The notes: generated by a model from the sequence alone, not told the origin. Shown: positions 1 to 6,812, counted from the first letter of the stretch. The stretch is DNA of 12,637 nucleotides from Bog-877 sp049518775 (GCA_049518775.1 JBEKRL010000054.1:1-12637), one strand, 5' to 3'. Made by a program: numbers and translations.

Positions 1-684
1 TTCCCGTCATGGTGACTTGGCGGGCGCTCCGTCGAGTTCGGTGGGCAGGTCCCCAGCCCGTCATCCGTGCCTACCCGCCCGCTGCTGGCAATCGTGGTGA
101 CGGCAGCGCCCCTAGTCGCAGCCCGATGGCCGCCGGGATGGTGACCCAAGGATGAATCGTCTGCGCGAGCCCGCAGCCCTCGGACTGTGCCCTGCCGGCC
201 GGGCAGGAATTCTTGGCCAGAAGGGCGGCTGGGTCGGCGATCGCGGCCCCTGGTAGGGTCGGGGCCTGCTTGGGGTTGATCCTGAGGCCGCGGCGGGAGA
301 GATTCTAACCCCCGAGAGCGTTGCCGCCCCAAGGGTTTCCAACTGCAGACGAAGGAGTCAAGCCACCGCCCCAGGCGTCCAGAGTGAGATCGAACTGGCC
401 CGGTCGCCGTCCGCTCGCACCCGTCCCGATGGCCATGAGTCCGGTCGTTTGCCGGGTCAAGCTCTGCGGCGCCCAGGCGTGCCCTGGCTGGAGCTGCTCC
501 CTACGTCAGCCCCGCGGTCAGCGATGGGGGTGACCCCAAGCCAGCCCGAGGTTGGGGCAGACCCGGCGGCTGGGGGAGCCCTGCGAAAGTGCATCCCTGC
601 GCAACCTCCGCGAGCGATGATGCCCCCGTCCCTCCGAGCCAGCTGGACAGGCGGCAACCCTTCACGCGCTCAGCTTCGGGAGAA
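1..684. other. No supported gene
   Basis: No reading frame here has a recognisable product or a start codon with a good ribosome binding site. Several open frames run through it on both strands, as expected in GC-rich DNA, but their peptides are rich in Arg, Pro, Ser and Ala, which is typical of non-coding frames. A small inverted repeat at 525-538 (TGGGG / CCCCA around GTGA) would form a GNRA-type tetraloop in RNA. The stretch may contain the end of a gene lying to the left or a decayed gene. I see no tRNA or repeat. Confidence 0.5.
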
Positions 685-1188
685 ATGGCGACACCACCTC
701 AGAGCCACCAGGACGCCGCGGCGCGGCGGCGCCCCTTCCTCCACATGCCTGTGCCGTGGGTGTTCCTCATGGCGTACCTGATGGGCGTCTGCCTGCAGAT
801 CTTGGCTCCCCTCGACGCCGGATCGAGCCTACGGATCGCCGCGCAGATCGGGGGAGCGGCGCTGTTCATCTCGGGAGCAGCGATCGCCGGGTGGAGCCTC
901 GTCCTCTTTCGCAGAGGAGAAAGGACCACAACGACGCCGGGTGACGCCTCCACCCGGCTGGTCACCAAGGGCCCGTTTGGGTTCACCCGCAACCCCATGT
1001 ACCTGGGGCTGGTGCTCGCCTACCTCGGGGAAGAGGGGCTGCTGACGCAGGTTTGGCCGCTCCTCTTCCTCGCCCTCACGGTGGGCTACGTCAATTGGTT
1101 TGTCATTCCCCTGGAGGAGGCCTCACTGGAGCAGGCCTTCGGGGATCGCTATCGGCGGTATTGCGCCGGGGTGCGACGTTGGATCTAG
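685..1188 (+). CDS. Isoprenylcysteine carboxyl methyltransferase (ICMT/PEMT) family membrane protein
   Basis: This 167-residue integral membrane protein belongs to the ICMT/phospholipid methyltransferase-like family, whose members transfer a methyl group from S-adenosylmethionine to lipid or prenyl substrates. The bacterial substrate is usually unknown and cannot be read here. The family signature is clear: GPFGFTRNPMYLG at residues 96-108, with the RNPMY core that binds the cofactor, and the C-terminal block EEASLEQAFGDRYRRY (144-159). Hydrophobic segments lie near residues 22-41, 50-75 and 104-142. An in-frame ATG lies 96 bases upstream, but the extra residues look non-coding. The start at 685 has GGGAG just before it, and the ATG at 745 is also possible. 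The gene stands alone and converges on the GNAT gene. Confidence 0.85.
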   Translation: MATPPQSHQDAAARRRPFLHMPVPWVFLMAYLMGVCLQILAPLDAGSSLRIAAQIGGAALFISGAAIAGWSLVLFRRGERTTTTPGDASTRLVTKGPFGFTRNPMYLGLVLAYLGEEGLLTQVWPLLFLALTVGYVNWFVIPLEEASLEQAFGDRYRRYCAGVRRWI

Positions 1189-1201
1189 GTTGCCCCGCCC
1201 G

Positions 1202-1219
1202 GAGGCCATGGTGGGCCTC
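1202..1219. terminator. Possible terminator hairpin
   Basis: GAGGCC at 1202-1207 pairs perfectly with GGCCTC at 1214-1219 around a 6-base loop, 14 bases after the stop of the ICMT-like gene. No T-tract follows, so a canonical intrinsic terminator is not shown. High-GC bacteria often lack the tract. The position between convergent genes supports a role in ending transcription. Confidence 0.3.
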
Positions 1220-1295
1220 AGCCGGGCCCCTCAGAGGTCCCCACGGGAATCCTTCGGGACTTGCCCGGCTGCCGACGCGGGAGAGCACCCGTTCA

Positions 1296-1325
1296 GGTGG
1301 CGCAGAGTGGTGCCACCCCTCTGCG
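1296..1325. other. Mutually exclusive hairpins or H-type pseudoknot
   Basis: GGTGGC (1296-1301) pairs with GCCACC (1312-1317). The loop of that hairpin, CGCAGAG (1301-1307), pairs with CTCTGCG (1319-1325) downstream. Both stems can form together as an H-type pseudoknot if base 1301 is left as the connecting loop; otherwise they are alternatives. The element lies in the gap between convergent genes, 24 bases from the stop of the acetyltransferase gene, so a 3'-end or termination role is the simplest reading. Confidence 0.35.
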
Positions 1326-1348
1326 GAAGACGGCCTGGCGGGCGGCGA

Positions 1349-2071
1349 TCAGACCGCGTGCCGCATCCACACGTTCGGCTCCCAGTACCGTCCCGAGTCT
1401 GCACCGCGGTCGATCGCTACCGTGGCGAGCCCGCCCGGGAACCAGTAAGAGCCGCTCTCGAGGTAAGTCATTTGAGTCCACTCCTCCCAGTCGGCGACGG
1501 TGCCGGTGATCCGCAGGGAGCGGGGCTCTGTTTTCAGGATGGTCGCGCCGAGCCGTTCGTGGACCCGCATCCAAGGGTCGAATAGCCAACCGTCGGGTCG
1601 CCGCCACGCGGCGTAGCGCTCGATCGGTACGAGTGGGTAGCGCTCCTTCCAGCTCGGACGGACCGGAGCGATCAGGGCGGTGAATCCATGCCGGCTGGCG
1701 AGATCACCCATTGCTTGAAGGGCGACCGAGCTGAGGCCGCGGCCCTGGAGATTTCGCGGGATCATGATCACCATCGCGCATAGGACATTGGCTCCGGCCT
1801 GATCGAAGCCGCGCGCGATTGCTCCATCGATTCCGGCGGGGAGATCCTCGAGGCTCCCGTCCCAGCGCACGGGTAGTGAGCGCACGCGGGCCAGCACCTC
1901 GTCGTTGTCGCCGAGGCGATGGAACTGGAACTCGGGGCGCTCCTCGGTCAGGCGGCCCCAGTACGTGTTGAGGACGTCTCCGTGGTTGTTGTACTCGGGA
2001 AAGAGGTCGCTGGTCAGCTCCCCCGCCGGCTCGGTCAGGTCGGGCCGCTCGGCCACGGTCACTGTCTTCAT
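1349..2071 (-). CDS. GNAT family N-acetyltransferase
   Basis: This 240-residue cytoplasmic protein resembles a GNAT subgroup seen in actinobacteria. The acetyl-CoA binding loop appears as RNLQGRGLS at residues 106-114. It is followed by conserved stretches that I associate with this subgroup: APVRP (135-139), DPWMRVH (165-171), the SLRITGTVADWEEWT block (185-199) and the C-terminal EPNVWMRH (231-238). The acceptor substrate is unknown. The ATG at 2071 has a purine-rich GAGAG upstream. An ATG at 2113 and a GTG at 2131 are in-frame alternatives that would add 14 or 20 residues. The gene is divergent from the SulP transporter and convergent with the methyltransferase-like gene, so it is probably transcribed alone. 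Confidence 0.85.
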   Translation of the reverse strand: MKTVTVAERPDLTEPAGELTSDLFPEYNNHGDVLNTYWGRLTEERPEFQFHRLGDNDEVLARVRSLPVRWDGSLEDLPAGIDGAIARGFDQAGANVLCAMVIMIPRNLQGRGLSSVALQAMGDLASRHGFTALIAPVRPSWKERYPLVPIERYAAWRRPDGWLFDPWMRVHERLGATILKTEPRSLRITGTVADWEEWTQMTYLESGSYWFPGGLATVAIDRGADSGRYWEPNVWMRHAV

Positions 2072-2449
2072 GTCTCTCGTGATGATGGCGCGGATCGTGG
2101 GTGTCCCGCTCATCCAGCCTGCCGATGCCACCGGCTCCGTTTCCCCGGGTCAGACTGGATGTAGCGGGCGGGCGGTACGAGGGGTCGCCTTCGGGCCTGA
2201 AGCCGGCGAGCTCGGCTAGGGCCCCCACGGTAGCGGTCCACCAGCGAATCCTTTCGGACCAGGCCACTGCACACCCCGAGTCCTACCGCTCACCGGCGAG
2301 ATCGGCAGGGACCGATCCGAGAGGCAATCGCTCTGGACTTGCGCAGCGCCCCGCGTGCTTGTTCGAGAATCTCGACCGAGTGGCCAAGAGCCATCACCAG
2401 CGCCAGCGGTGGCTCCGCGGCCGCGGATCACGGCCCGGCGAGAGGAATC
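2072..2449. other. Divergent intergenic region
   Basis: This 378-base gap should hold the promoters of the minus-strand acetyltransferase and the plus-strand SulP transporter. I cannot identify convincing -35/-10 pairs for either. The minus strand is open from 2267 into the acetyltransferase region, with fairly protein-like composition around 2165-2267, but it lacks a ribosome binding site or recognisable motif. It could be a decayed gene. The only clear element is the palindrome at 2414-2427. Confidence 0.4.
2414..2427. repeat. Perfect 14-base palindrome upstream of SulP gene
   Basis: TCCGCGGCCGCGGA is perfectly self-complementary and ends 22 bases before the SulP start codon. It could be an operator or fold in the 5' leader. 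In DNA this GC-rich a palindrome of this length is expected by chance a few times per window, so only its position makes it notable. Confidence 0.3.
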
Positions 2450-4117
2450 ATGAGCAACTGGTGGGTCCCCCCGACCTGGCGCCACTACCGGGCGGCATGG
2501 CTGGGCGCCGATGCGTTGGCCGGCCTGACCCTGGTCGCCGTGGCCCTGCCGTCGCAGATGGCGACCGCCCTCCTGGCCAACCTGCCAGCTGTCGCCGGGC
2601 TCTACGCCTTTGTCGCGGGATCGCTCGTCTACGCCCTGGTAGGGACGCACCGTCACCTCTCGGTCGGCGCGGACTCGACAATCGCCCCCGTGCTGGCCAC
2701 CGCGGTGGCGTCGATCGCCGCGGTCGGCACTATCCGCTACGGCACCGCCATGGCCTTCATGGCACTGCTGGTGGGCGTCCTGCTGGTGGCTATCGGCCTT
2801 CTCCGCCTGGGATGGATTTCGGAGTTCCTCTCGACCCCAGTCGTCACCGGCCTCCTGGCCGGGATCGGCGTTGAGATCATCGTCCGCCAGATCCCCACGA
2901 TTCTCGGCTTCAGCGCTGGCGGCAACGACACCATCGACCGGGTCCGGGACGTCTTCGCCCGCTTGGGGCACACCAACGGCTGGTCGCTGGGCATCGCCGT
3001 CGGCGTCCTGCTCGTGATCGCCGTCGCTCAGCGCATCGACCACCGCCTCCCCGGAGCTCTGCTCGGCCTGATCCTGTCGGTTGTAGCCGTCGACGTCCTC
3101 GGCCTGGCCTCGCACCAGGGCGTGGCGGTGATCGGGGCCATCCACGGCGGACTGCCCCATGTCAGCCTGCCGTCCATCTCCTGGTCGCAGCTCCGCCAGC
3201 TTCCCGGCCCGGTGTTCACCGTGGCCTTCCTCTGCATCGCCCAAACCGCGGCCACGGTCCGTTCGTCGGCCACCGCCCGGCCACGGGACAATGAGTTCAA
3301 CCGAGACTTGATCAGCGTGGGGGCCGGCAGCGTGGCTGCCGGGCTAATCGGGACCATGGCCGTCGACGCCAGCCCGCCCAACACGGCCATCGTGACCGCC
3401 TCGGGCGGCCGCTCCCAGCTCACCAACACCATGGCGGCGCTGGTGGTGCTGGCCGTGCTGTTGGCATTCACGGCCCCCCTGGCTCAGCTGCCCAAGGCGA
3501 CGCTGGGGGCCACCCTGGTGTTCATCGCCTCCAAGCTCTTCCGGGTCGGTGAGCTGCGGACCATCCTCCGCTTCGACCGCCTCGAGTTCGCGCTGGCCGC
3601 GGTCACCCTCCTGGTCGTCGCGGTGGTCGGCATTGAGCAGGGCGTGCTGCTGGCCATGTTCCTTTGCCTGGCCGACCGGACCCGGCGCACCGCCCGCCCA
3701 CGGGACTCGATCCTGGGCCGTGAGTCGGGCACGGACCACTGGATCCCTCTCGACATCGGCGGCCCCACGGAGCAGGTGCCTGGGGTTCTGGTGTACCTGA
3801 TCTACGCGCCTCTCTGGTACGGCAACGCCGATTATGTGCGGTCGCGGATCCATCACCTCCTCGACGATGCCGTCACCCCGGTGCAGGCGGTGATCCTGGA
3901 CGCCAACGCCATCTCCGACATCGACTACACCGCTCTGCAGACCCTGCGCGGCCTGGTCACCGAGCTCGAGATCCGAGGAGTGGCCATTGGAATCGCCCGG
4001 GCGTCGCGTCTGGTCCATCACGACCTGAAGCACGGAGCGCTGCTCAGACAGCTCGGCCAAGATCACCTCTTCGACTCGGTCGACGAAGCCGTCACCGCCC
4101 TCCGGCGGGACCTCTGA
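2450..4117 (+). CDS. SulP family anion transporter with STAS domain
   Basis: This 555-residue inner-membrane protein belongs to the SulP/SLC26 family, which carries sulfate, bicarbonate or other anions. The substrate cannot be read from the sequence. The membrane domain spans about residues 15-410. It contains the family motif around GLYAFVAGSLVYALVG (50-65) followed by HLSVGADSTIA (69-79). A second conserved block spans 280-325, with FNRDLISVGAGS and the following ASPPNTAI and GGRSQL. A cytoplasmic STAS domain follows at about 445-553, with ILDANAISDIDYTALQTL (482-499). AGAGGA just before the ATG at 2450 decides this start over an in-frame TTG at 2339. The reading frame just after the stop stays coding-like in the -1 phase (see 4111-4299). 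Confidence 0.93.
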   Translation: MSNWWVPPTWRHYRAAWLGADALAGLTLVAVALPSQMATALLANLPAVAGLYAFVAGSLVYALVGTHRHLSVGADSTIAPVLATAVASIAAVGTIRYGTAMAFMALLVGVLLVAIGLLRLGWISEFLSTPVVTGLLAGIGVEIIVRQIPTILGFSAGGNDTIDRVRDVFARLGHTNGWSLGIAVGVLLVIAVAQRIDHRLPGALLGLILSVVAVDVLGLASHQGVAVIGAIHGGLPHVSLPSISWSQLRQLPGPVFTVAFLCIAQTAATVRSSATARPRDNEFNRDLISVGAGSVAAGLIGTMAVDASPPNTAIVTASGGRSQLTNTMAALVVLAVLLAFTAPLAQLPKATLGATLVFIASKLFRVGELRTILRFDRLEFALAAVTLLVVAVVGIEQGVLLAMFLCLADRTRRTARPRDSILGRESGTDHWIPLDIGGPTEQVPGVLVYLIYAPLWYGNADYVRSRIHHLLDDAVTPVQAVILDANAISDIDYTALQTLRGLVTELEIRGVAIGIARASRLVHHDLKHGALLRQLGQDHLFDSVDEAVTALRRDL

Positions 4118-4299
4118 GCGATCAGCCGCCGAGCGCCATCGCCACCCTCGAGCACGCCGTCTCTCCATTGGAGATCGATGCCGCAAGCGCCGACTGCGTC
4201 TCGGGATGGGAGCTGGTCGCCGGGCGCCACCTGACCGTGGGGGGCCCCAAGAGCTGGTCCAGGCTCATGGCGGCCCCCACCTTCCGGCCCTTGGGCTGA
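4111..4299 (+). other. Coding-like tract after SulP, -1 frame
   Basis: Read from 4111 in the frame one base behind that of the transporter, the DNA is open to a TGA at 4297-4299. About 55 of its 62 codons end in G or C, and the peptide has a balanced composition, for example LEHAVSPLEIDAASADC and WELVAGRHLTVGGP. It has no ATG or GTG start with a ribosome binding site. It could be a C-terminal extension of the transporter lost by a frameshift, a relic of another gene, or a shadow of the minus-strand ORF below. I do not recognise it. Confidence 0.25.
4122..4268 (-). CDS. Possible small protein, 48 residues
   Basis: An ATG at 4268 opens a 48-residue frame ending at TGA 4122-4124. It begins MSLDQLLGPPTVRW and ends with SRVAMALGG. 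A purine-rich GGTGGGGG lies just upstream as a possible ribosome binding site, and about 43 of 48 codons end in G or C. It follows the exchanger gene on the same strand after 58 bases, so it could share its mRNA. No domain, membrane segment or signal is visible. It competes with the plus-strand frame on the same DNA, and at most one of the two is likely to be real. Confidence 0.2.
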   Translation of the reverse strand: MSLDQLLGPPTVRWRPATSSHPETQSALAASISNGETACSRVAMALGG

Positions 4300-4305
4300 G
4301 GCCGG
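4284..4305. terminator. Possible bidirectional terminator hairpin
   Basis: CCGGCC (4284-4289) pairs with GGCCGG (4300-4305) around a 10-base loop, between the convergent SulP and exchanger genes. No T-tract is present on either side, so this is suggestive only. Confidence 0.25.
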
Positions 4306-4326
4306 CGGGGGGCACCACCGTTGGAG

Positions 4327-5328
4327 TCATGCGACGGCCAGGACCGCAACCACGAACCCCACGTAGCCGGCAATGATGACCCAGCCCGCCCAGCGTCGAA
4401 GGCCCCGATCCCTGTAGGCGAGCACCAGAGTCAGCGCCGTCAGCCCGACATACCACCCCGCGATGAGCAGGTCTTGGCCCGATGGCCGTCCCAGCCCGAT
4501 GACGACGGTGGGGATCAGAAGTCCGGCGGCCACGTTCAATGTGTTGCTGGTGAGTGCCGTGCTCAGTGCTGCCGCTCCTCTTCCCTTGGCCGCCAGATGG
4601 ACTGCGGCCACTGCCGGGGGCAGGCTGGTCAGGGCAGCCAGGACGAGACCGCCGACCACGACTTCGGCCACGCGGTAGTGCTGTCCCAGGGCTGCCGCCC
4701 CTCGCTCCATGGTCACCGTGGCCAGAATCACGATGACCAGCGCCGGGGCCGCCACCAGCGCGTCCCGGGAACTTCCCCGCTGGGGACGAATGGTGACCTC
4801 CAGCTCGAGCTCCTCCTCGTCCACCGCCGAAGCGAGCCAGCTCGCCCATCGCGACGGCAGGGGAAGCCTCCGAAGCTCGGTGCGATGCGCGACCAGCAGG
4901 GCGATGTAGGGCAGCACCACGACGAGCACCAGCCCGAGGGCCACGGCAGAGCCAACGATGCCCATGACGGTCGCCAGGCACACGATCGCGACCCACAAGG
5001 CGACCGTTCCGGTGAGTGCGACCACCTTGCGGTGCAGGCCGATCCGCCCTGCGACCACAGCGGCAAGGCCGAGCAGCACAGCCAGGTTGAAGATGTTGGA
5101 GCCGATGACCACACCAGCACCGAGCGCTGCCTGGCGGTGAGCCAGGGCTGCGACGGCGGCGGCGATGTTAGCTGGGTCAGCCGCGAGGGCGGCCAGTAAG
5201 CCGAGCAGCGCCTCCGACAGTCCCAACCACTCGCCCACCCGCTCCACCCGGGAAACGAGGATCCAGCTGGTACCGAGGCTGACCACGGCGCCGCCCCCGA
5301 AGGCGAGCAGCGACAGTCCTACTCCCAT
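4327..5328 (-). CDS. CaCA superfamily sodium/calcium-exchanger-like protein
   Basis: This 333-residue polytopic membrane protein has the two inverted alpha repeats of the Ca2+:cation antiporter superfamily. Alpha-1 (about 46-90) contains VVIGSNIFNLAVLLG (73-87) and alpha-2 (about 226-275) contains ALTSLPPAVAAVHLA (232-246) and LTSNTLNVAAGLL (259-271). An acidic cytoplasmic linker (DEEELELE, 170-177) joins the halves, as is common in the family. The odd point is that the glutamates expected in the repeat motifs are not there: alpha-1 reads ADPANIAAA (50-58) and alpha-2 reads TSLPPAV (234-240). Its ion specificity is therefore uncertain. The ATG at 5328 lies inside the last codons of the candidate gene 5319-5645, with an overlap of 10 bases. 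Confidence 0.85.
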   Translation of the reverse strand: MGVGLSLLAFGGGAVVSLGTSWILVSRVERVGEWLGLSEALLGLLAALAADPANIAAAVAALAHRQAALGAGVVIGSNIFNLAVLLGLAAVVAGRIGLHRKVVALTGTVALWVAIVCLATVMGIVGSAVALGLVLVVVLPYIALLVAHRTELRRLPLPSRWASWLASAVDEEELELEVTIRPQRGSSRDALVAAPALVIVILATVTMERGAAALGQHYRVAEVVVGGLVLAALTSLPPAVAAVHLAAKGRGAAALSTALTSNTLNVAAGLLIPTVVIGLGRPSGQDLLIAGWYVGLTALTLVLAYRDRGLRRWAGWVIIAGYVGFVVAVLAVA

Positions 5329-5645
5329 CGGAGCTCGGGGTTGTCACCACCAGCACGCGCGCGCTCCCGACGAACGCGGCGGCCCACTCCCCAGCCGAGG
5401 TCGACCCGGATGCCCATGTCGGCTCCATTCCACGAGATGACAATGTGCCGACCAGACTTCCCGGCGCCCCACGCGAGAGCGTACCACTCGCCTCCTGGCC
5501 CCAGCCACGGCCCCAACTTGGGCTCCCGGCCGCCGGCGGAAATTGGGCCCACCGGGTGAATGAAGCCAAGCGGGGTCGCACGGGCAACTTCAGGATGGCC
5601 GCGGCCGGATTCCTGCCCCAGGTGTCGCGGGAACCCGGCGGCCAT
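5319..5645 (-). CDS. Possible small gene upstream of exchanger
   Basis: An ATG at 5645 opens a 108-residue frame that ends at TAG 5319-5321, overlapping the exchanger start by 10 bases, a typical arrangement for coupled genes. The C-terminal half looks protein-like: WLGPGGEWYALAWGAGK at about residues 48-64, then RHIVISWNGADMGIRVDLGW at about 66-85. Most codons there end in G or C. The N-terminal half is less convincing, no strong ribosome binding site is seen, and a GTG at 5552 is an alternative start. I do not recognise the family. Confidence 0.3.
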   Translation of the reverse strand: MAAGFPRHLGQESGRGHPEVARATPLGFIHPVGPISAGGREPKLGPWLGPGGEWYALAWGAGKSGRHIVISWNGADMGIRVDLGWGVGRRVRRERARAGGDNPELRWE

Positions 5646-5730
5646 GGTCCGCGTGGCCCTCGGGGCTCGACTCCCCGACCCGGCACCGCGACCGGCGTCC
5701 CTCCCCCGCCCCCTAGACTTCCACACTCAG
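5329..5730. other. Divergent region between exchanger and metallopeptidase
   Basis: Apart from the candidate minus-strand gene ending at 5319, this region holds a 6-base-pair hairpin (TCGGGG 5660-5665 with CCCCGA 5673-5678) and the possible -10 box at 5714-5719. No other gene is supported on the plus strand, although that strand is open in several frames. Confidence 0.4.
5714..5719 (+). promoter_or_regulatory. Possible -10 box, leaderless promoter
   Basis: TAGACT fits the TANNNT -10 pattern common in high-GC bacteria and lies 11 bases before the ATG at 5731. Transcription would start about four or five bases before the start codon. No Shine-Dalgarno sequence precedes that ATG, which agrees with a leaderless mRNA. 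No -35 box is recognisable. Confidence 0.3.
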
Positions 5731-6291
5731 ATGCCCCGGTTCGCCACCCCGCCTGCCGACTACGCCCGGAGCCAGGCGGCCCTCGAACTGCCCCATCCCC
5801 CCCCGGCCGGGGCCGCGCTCCTGGTCGCCGCGCTCCTGGAGAGCCAGCTGCTCAAGGAGCGCGAGCAGCTGGCCGGGGCACTGCTGGAAATGCTCGACGA
5901 CAGCTTCGGACTGCCTGAGGTCCGGCTGGCACTGGTGGACCGGCCTCAGACGCATTCCACCGATCAGCGCGGCCGCCTGGCCCAGAAGACCTACGGCTAC
6001 TACCGCTGCCGGATCGCACGCCCGGGAGCGGATCCGGAGCGCTGCGCCATCCGGATCTACCACCGCACCGCCGTCCGCGGGCAGGCGCTGGCCCCCGGGG
6101 CCTTCGTCAACACCCTGCTCCACGAGTGGACCCATCACTTCGACTTCAGCGCCCTTCGACTCTCCCGTTCCCCCCACACCGCCGGCTTCTTCGCCCGGCT
6201 GCGCTGGCTGGCGGGTGCGGTGGGCGCCTCGCCGAGGATCTCTTCCGCTCCCACGCTCCCCTTGCCGCTTCGAGTGCCGGCCCCGCGCTAG
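5731..6291 (+). CDS. SprT-like HExxH zinc metallopeptidase
   Basis: This 186-residue protein carries a zinc metallopeptidase site. HEWTHHFDF starts at residue 131, giving zinc ligands His131 and His135 and catalytic Glu132. SPHTAGFFARL at 147-157 supplies a likely third ligand, His149. SprT-like domains share this spacing, and the layout matches uncharacterised bacterial SprT-like proteins whose substrates are unknown. The N-terminal part (about 40-60) has a charged helix rich in Glu and Leu. There is no signal peptide, so it is probably cytoplasmic. The frame is open upstream to an ATG at 5560, but the added residues look non-coding and the -10 box favours 5731. The last 25 residues are Ala/Pro/Leu-rich and not typical of the domain. 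Confidence 0.75.
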   Translation: MPRFATPPADYARSQAALELPHPPPAGAALLVAALLESQLLKEREQLAGALLEMLDDSFGLPEVRLALVDRPQTHSTDQRGRLAQKTYGYYRCRIARPGADPERCAIRIYHRTAVRGQALAPGAFVNTLLHEWTHHFDFSALRLSRSPHTAGFFARLRWLAGAVGASPRISSAPTLPLPLRVPAPR

Positions 6292-6324
6292 CATCAGCAT
6301 GCCAGCCCGAACGCGGAGGAATCG

Positions 6325-6564
6325 ATGAGCCAGCTCCTGCTCAGTCGGCCGCGCCACTCCATTGCGGCCGGGATCGCCTCCGGCACCGCCATGCCGCTGC
6401 CGGTGGCGTGTGGGGTCGATCCTTTCCTCGGCGGCTTCGCCCCTCCCCGGCCGGCCCATCCAGCCCCGCAGTCACGAGCTCACAGCTACTCGTCAGCATC
6501 GGCACCGGCGACAGCCGCAGGCTCAGCCGAGCGCCGCCAGGCCCAAGGGCAGGCGGCGCCGTGA
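6325..6564 (+). CDS. Possible small protein, 79 residues
   Basis: The ATG at 6325 is preceded by GGAGGA (6315-6320), one of the strongest ribosome binding sites in the window. A TAGCAT box at 6289-6294, overlapping the stop of the metallopeptidase gene, could be its -10 element. The product begins MSQLLLSRPRHSIAAGIASG, has a weak hydrophobic stretch and PVACGVDPFLGG at about 26-37, then a Pro/Ala/Ser-rich tail. This is not a canonical lipobox. The tail looks low-complexity and the gene may not be real. No family is recognised. Confidence 0.3.
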   Translation: MSQLLLSRPRHSIAAGIASGTAMPLPVACGVDPFLGGFAPPRPAHPAPQSRAHSYSSASAPATAAGSAERRQAQGQAAP

Positions 6565-6784
6565 CCTAGACCAGCACCCGCGACATCACCCACAACCGAA
6601 CCGGCGACCCCGCCGGCCCGGCCCTCGTCGGCAGCCCGGAGCGGCCACCTAGAAACATGCGCTACGGTGAGGGGCGAGTTGGTCGCCAATGTCGACGGCA
6701 GCCGGAGTCTACAAGGTGTTTCCGAATTCCCCATGAGGCCTAGGCGATGGTGGGGGAACTCATCGTCGCCCTCCGACATGGGAC

Positions 6785-6806
6785 CCCGGGCGCAGCTGGG
6801 CCCGGG
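6785..6806 (+). promoter_or_regulatory. Hairpin abutting ribosome binding site
   Basis: CCCGGGC (6785-6791) pairs perfectly with GCCCGGG (6800-6806) around an 8-base loop. The stem ends at the base before AAGGAG, the ribosome binding site of the aminotransferase. Such a stem could stack next to or limit access to the site. No T-tract follows, so it does not look like a terminator. Confidence 0.4.
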
Positions 6807-6812
6807 AAGGAG
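6807..6812 (+). promoter_or_regulatory. Ribosome binding site deciding a TTG start
   Basis: AAGGAG lies 6 bases before TTG at 6819-6821, the best-spaced site in the area. It argues for this TTG over the ATG at 6747 and the ATG at 6837. Confidence 0.6.

Noticed and set aside
276..308. Possible promoter with TTGATC and TTCTAA
   Set aside because: The two hexamers are 21 bases apart, too far for a normal promoter, and no gene with a good start follows.
112..533. Open reading frames on both strands in the left part
   Set aside because: The peptides are rich in Arg, Pro and Ser with no motif, and the starts lack ribosome binding sites. Such frames arise by chance in GC-rich DNA.
1250..1259. UUCG-type tetraloop hairpin
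   Set aside because: The stem is only three base pairs, too short to support a function.
2216..3244. Long minus-strand open frame opposite the SulP gene
   Set aside because: It lies antisense to a clear transporter gene, and its peptide is dominated by Gly, Asp, Arg and Gln, typical of the shadow of a GC-rich membrane protein gene.
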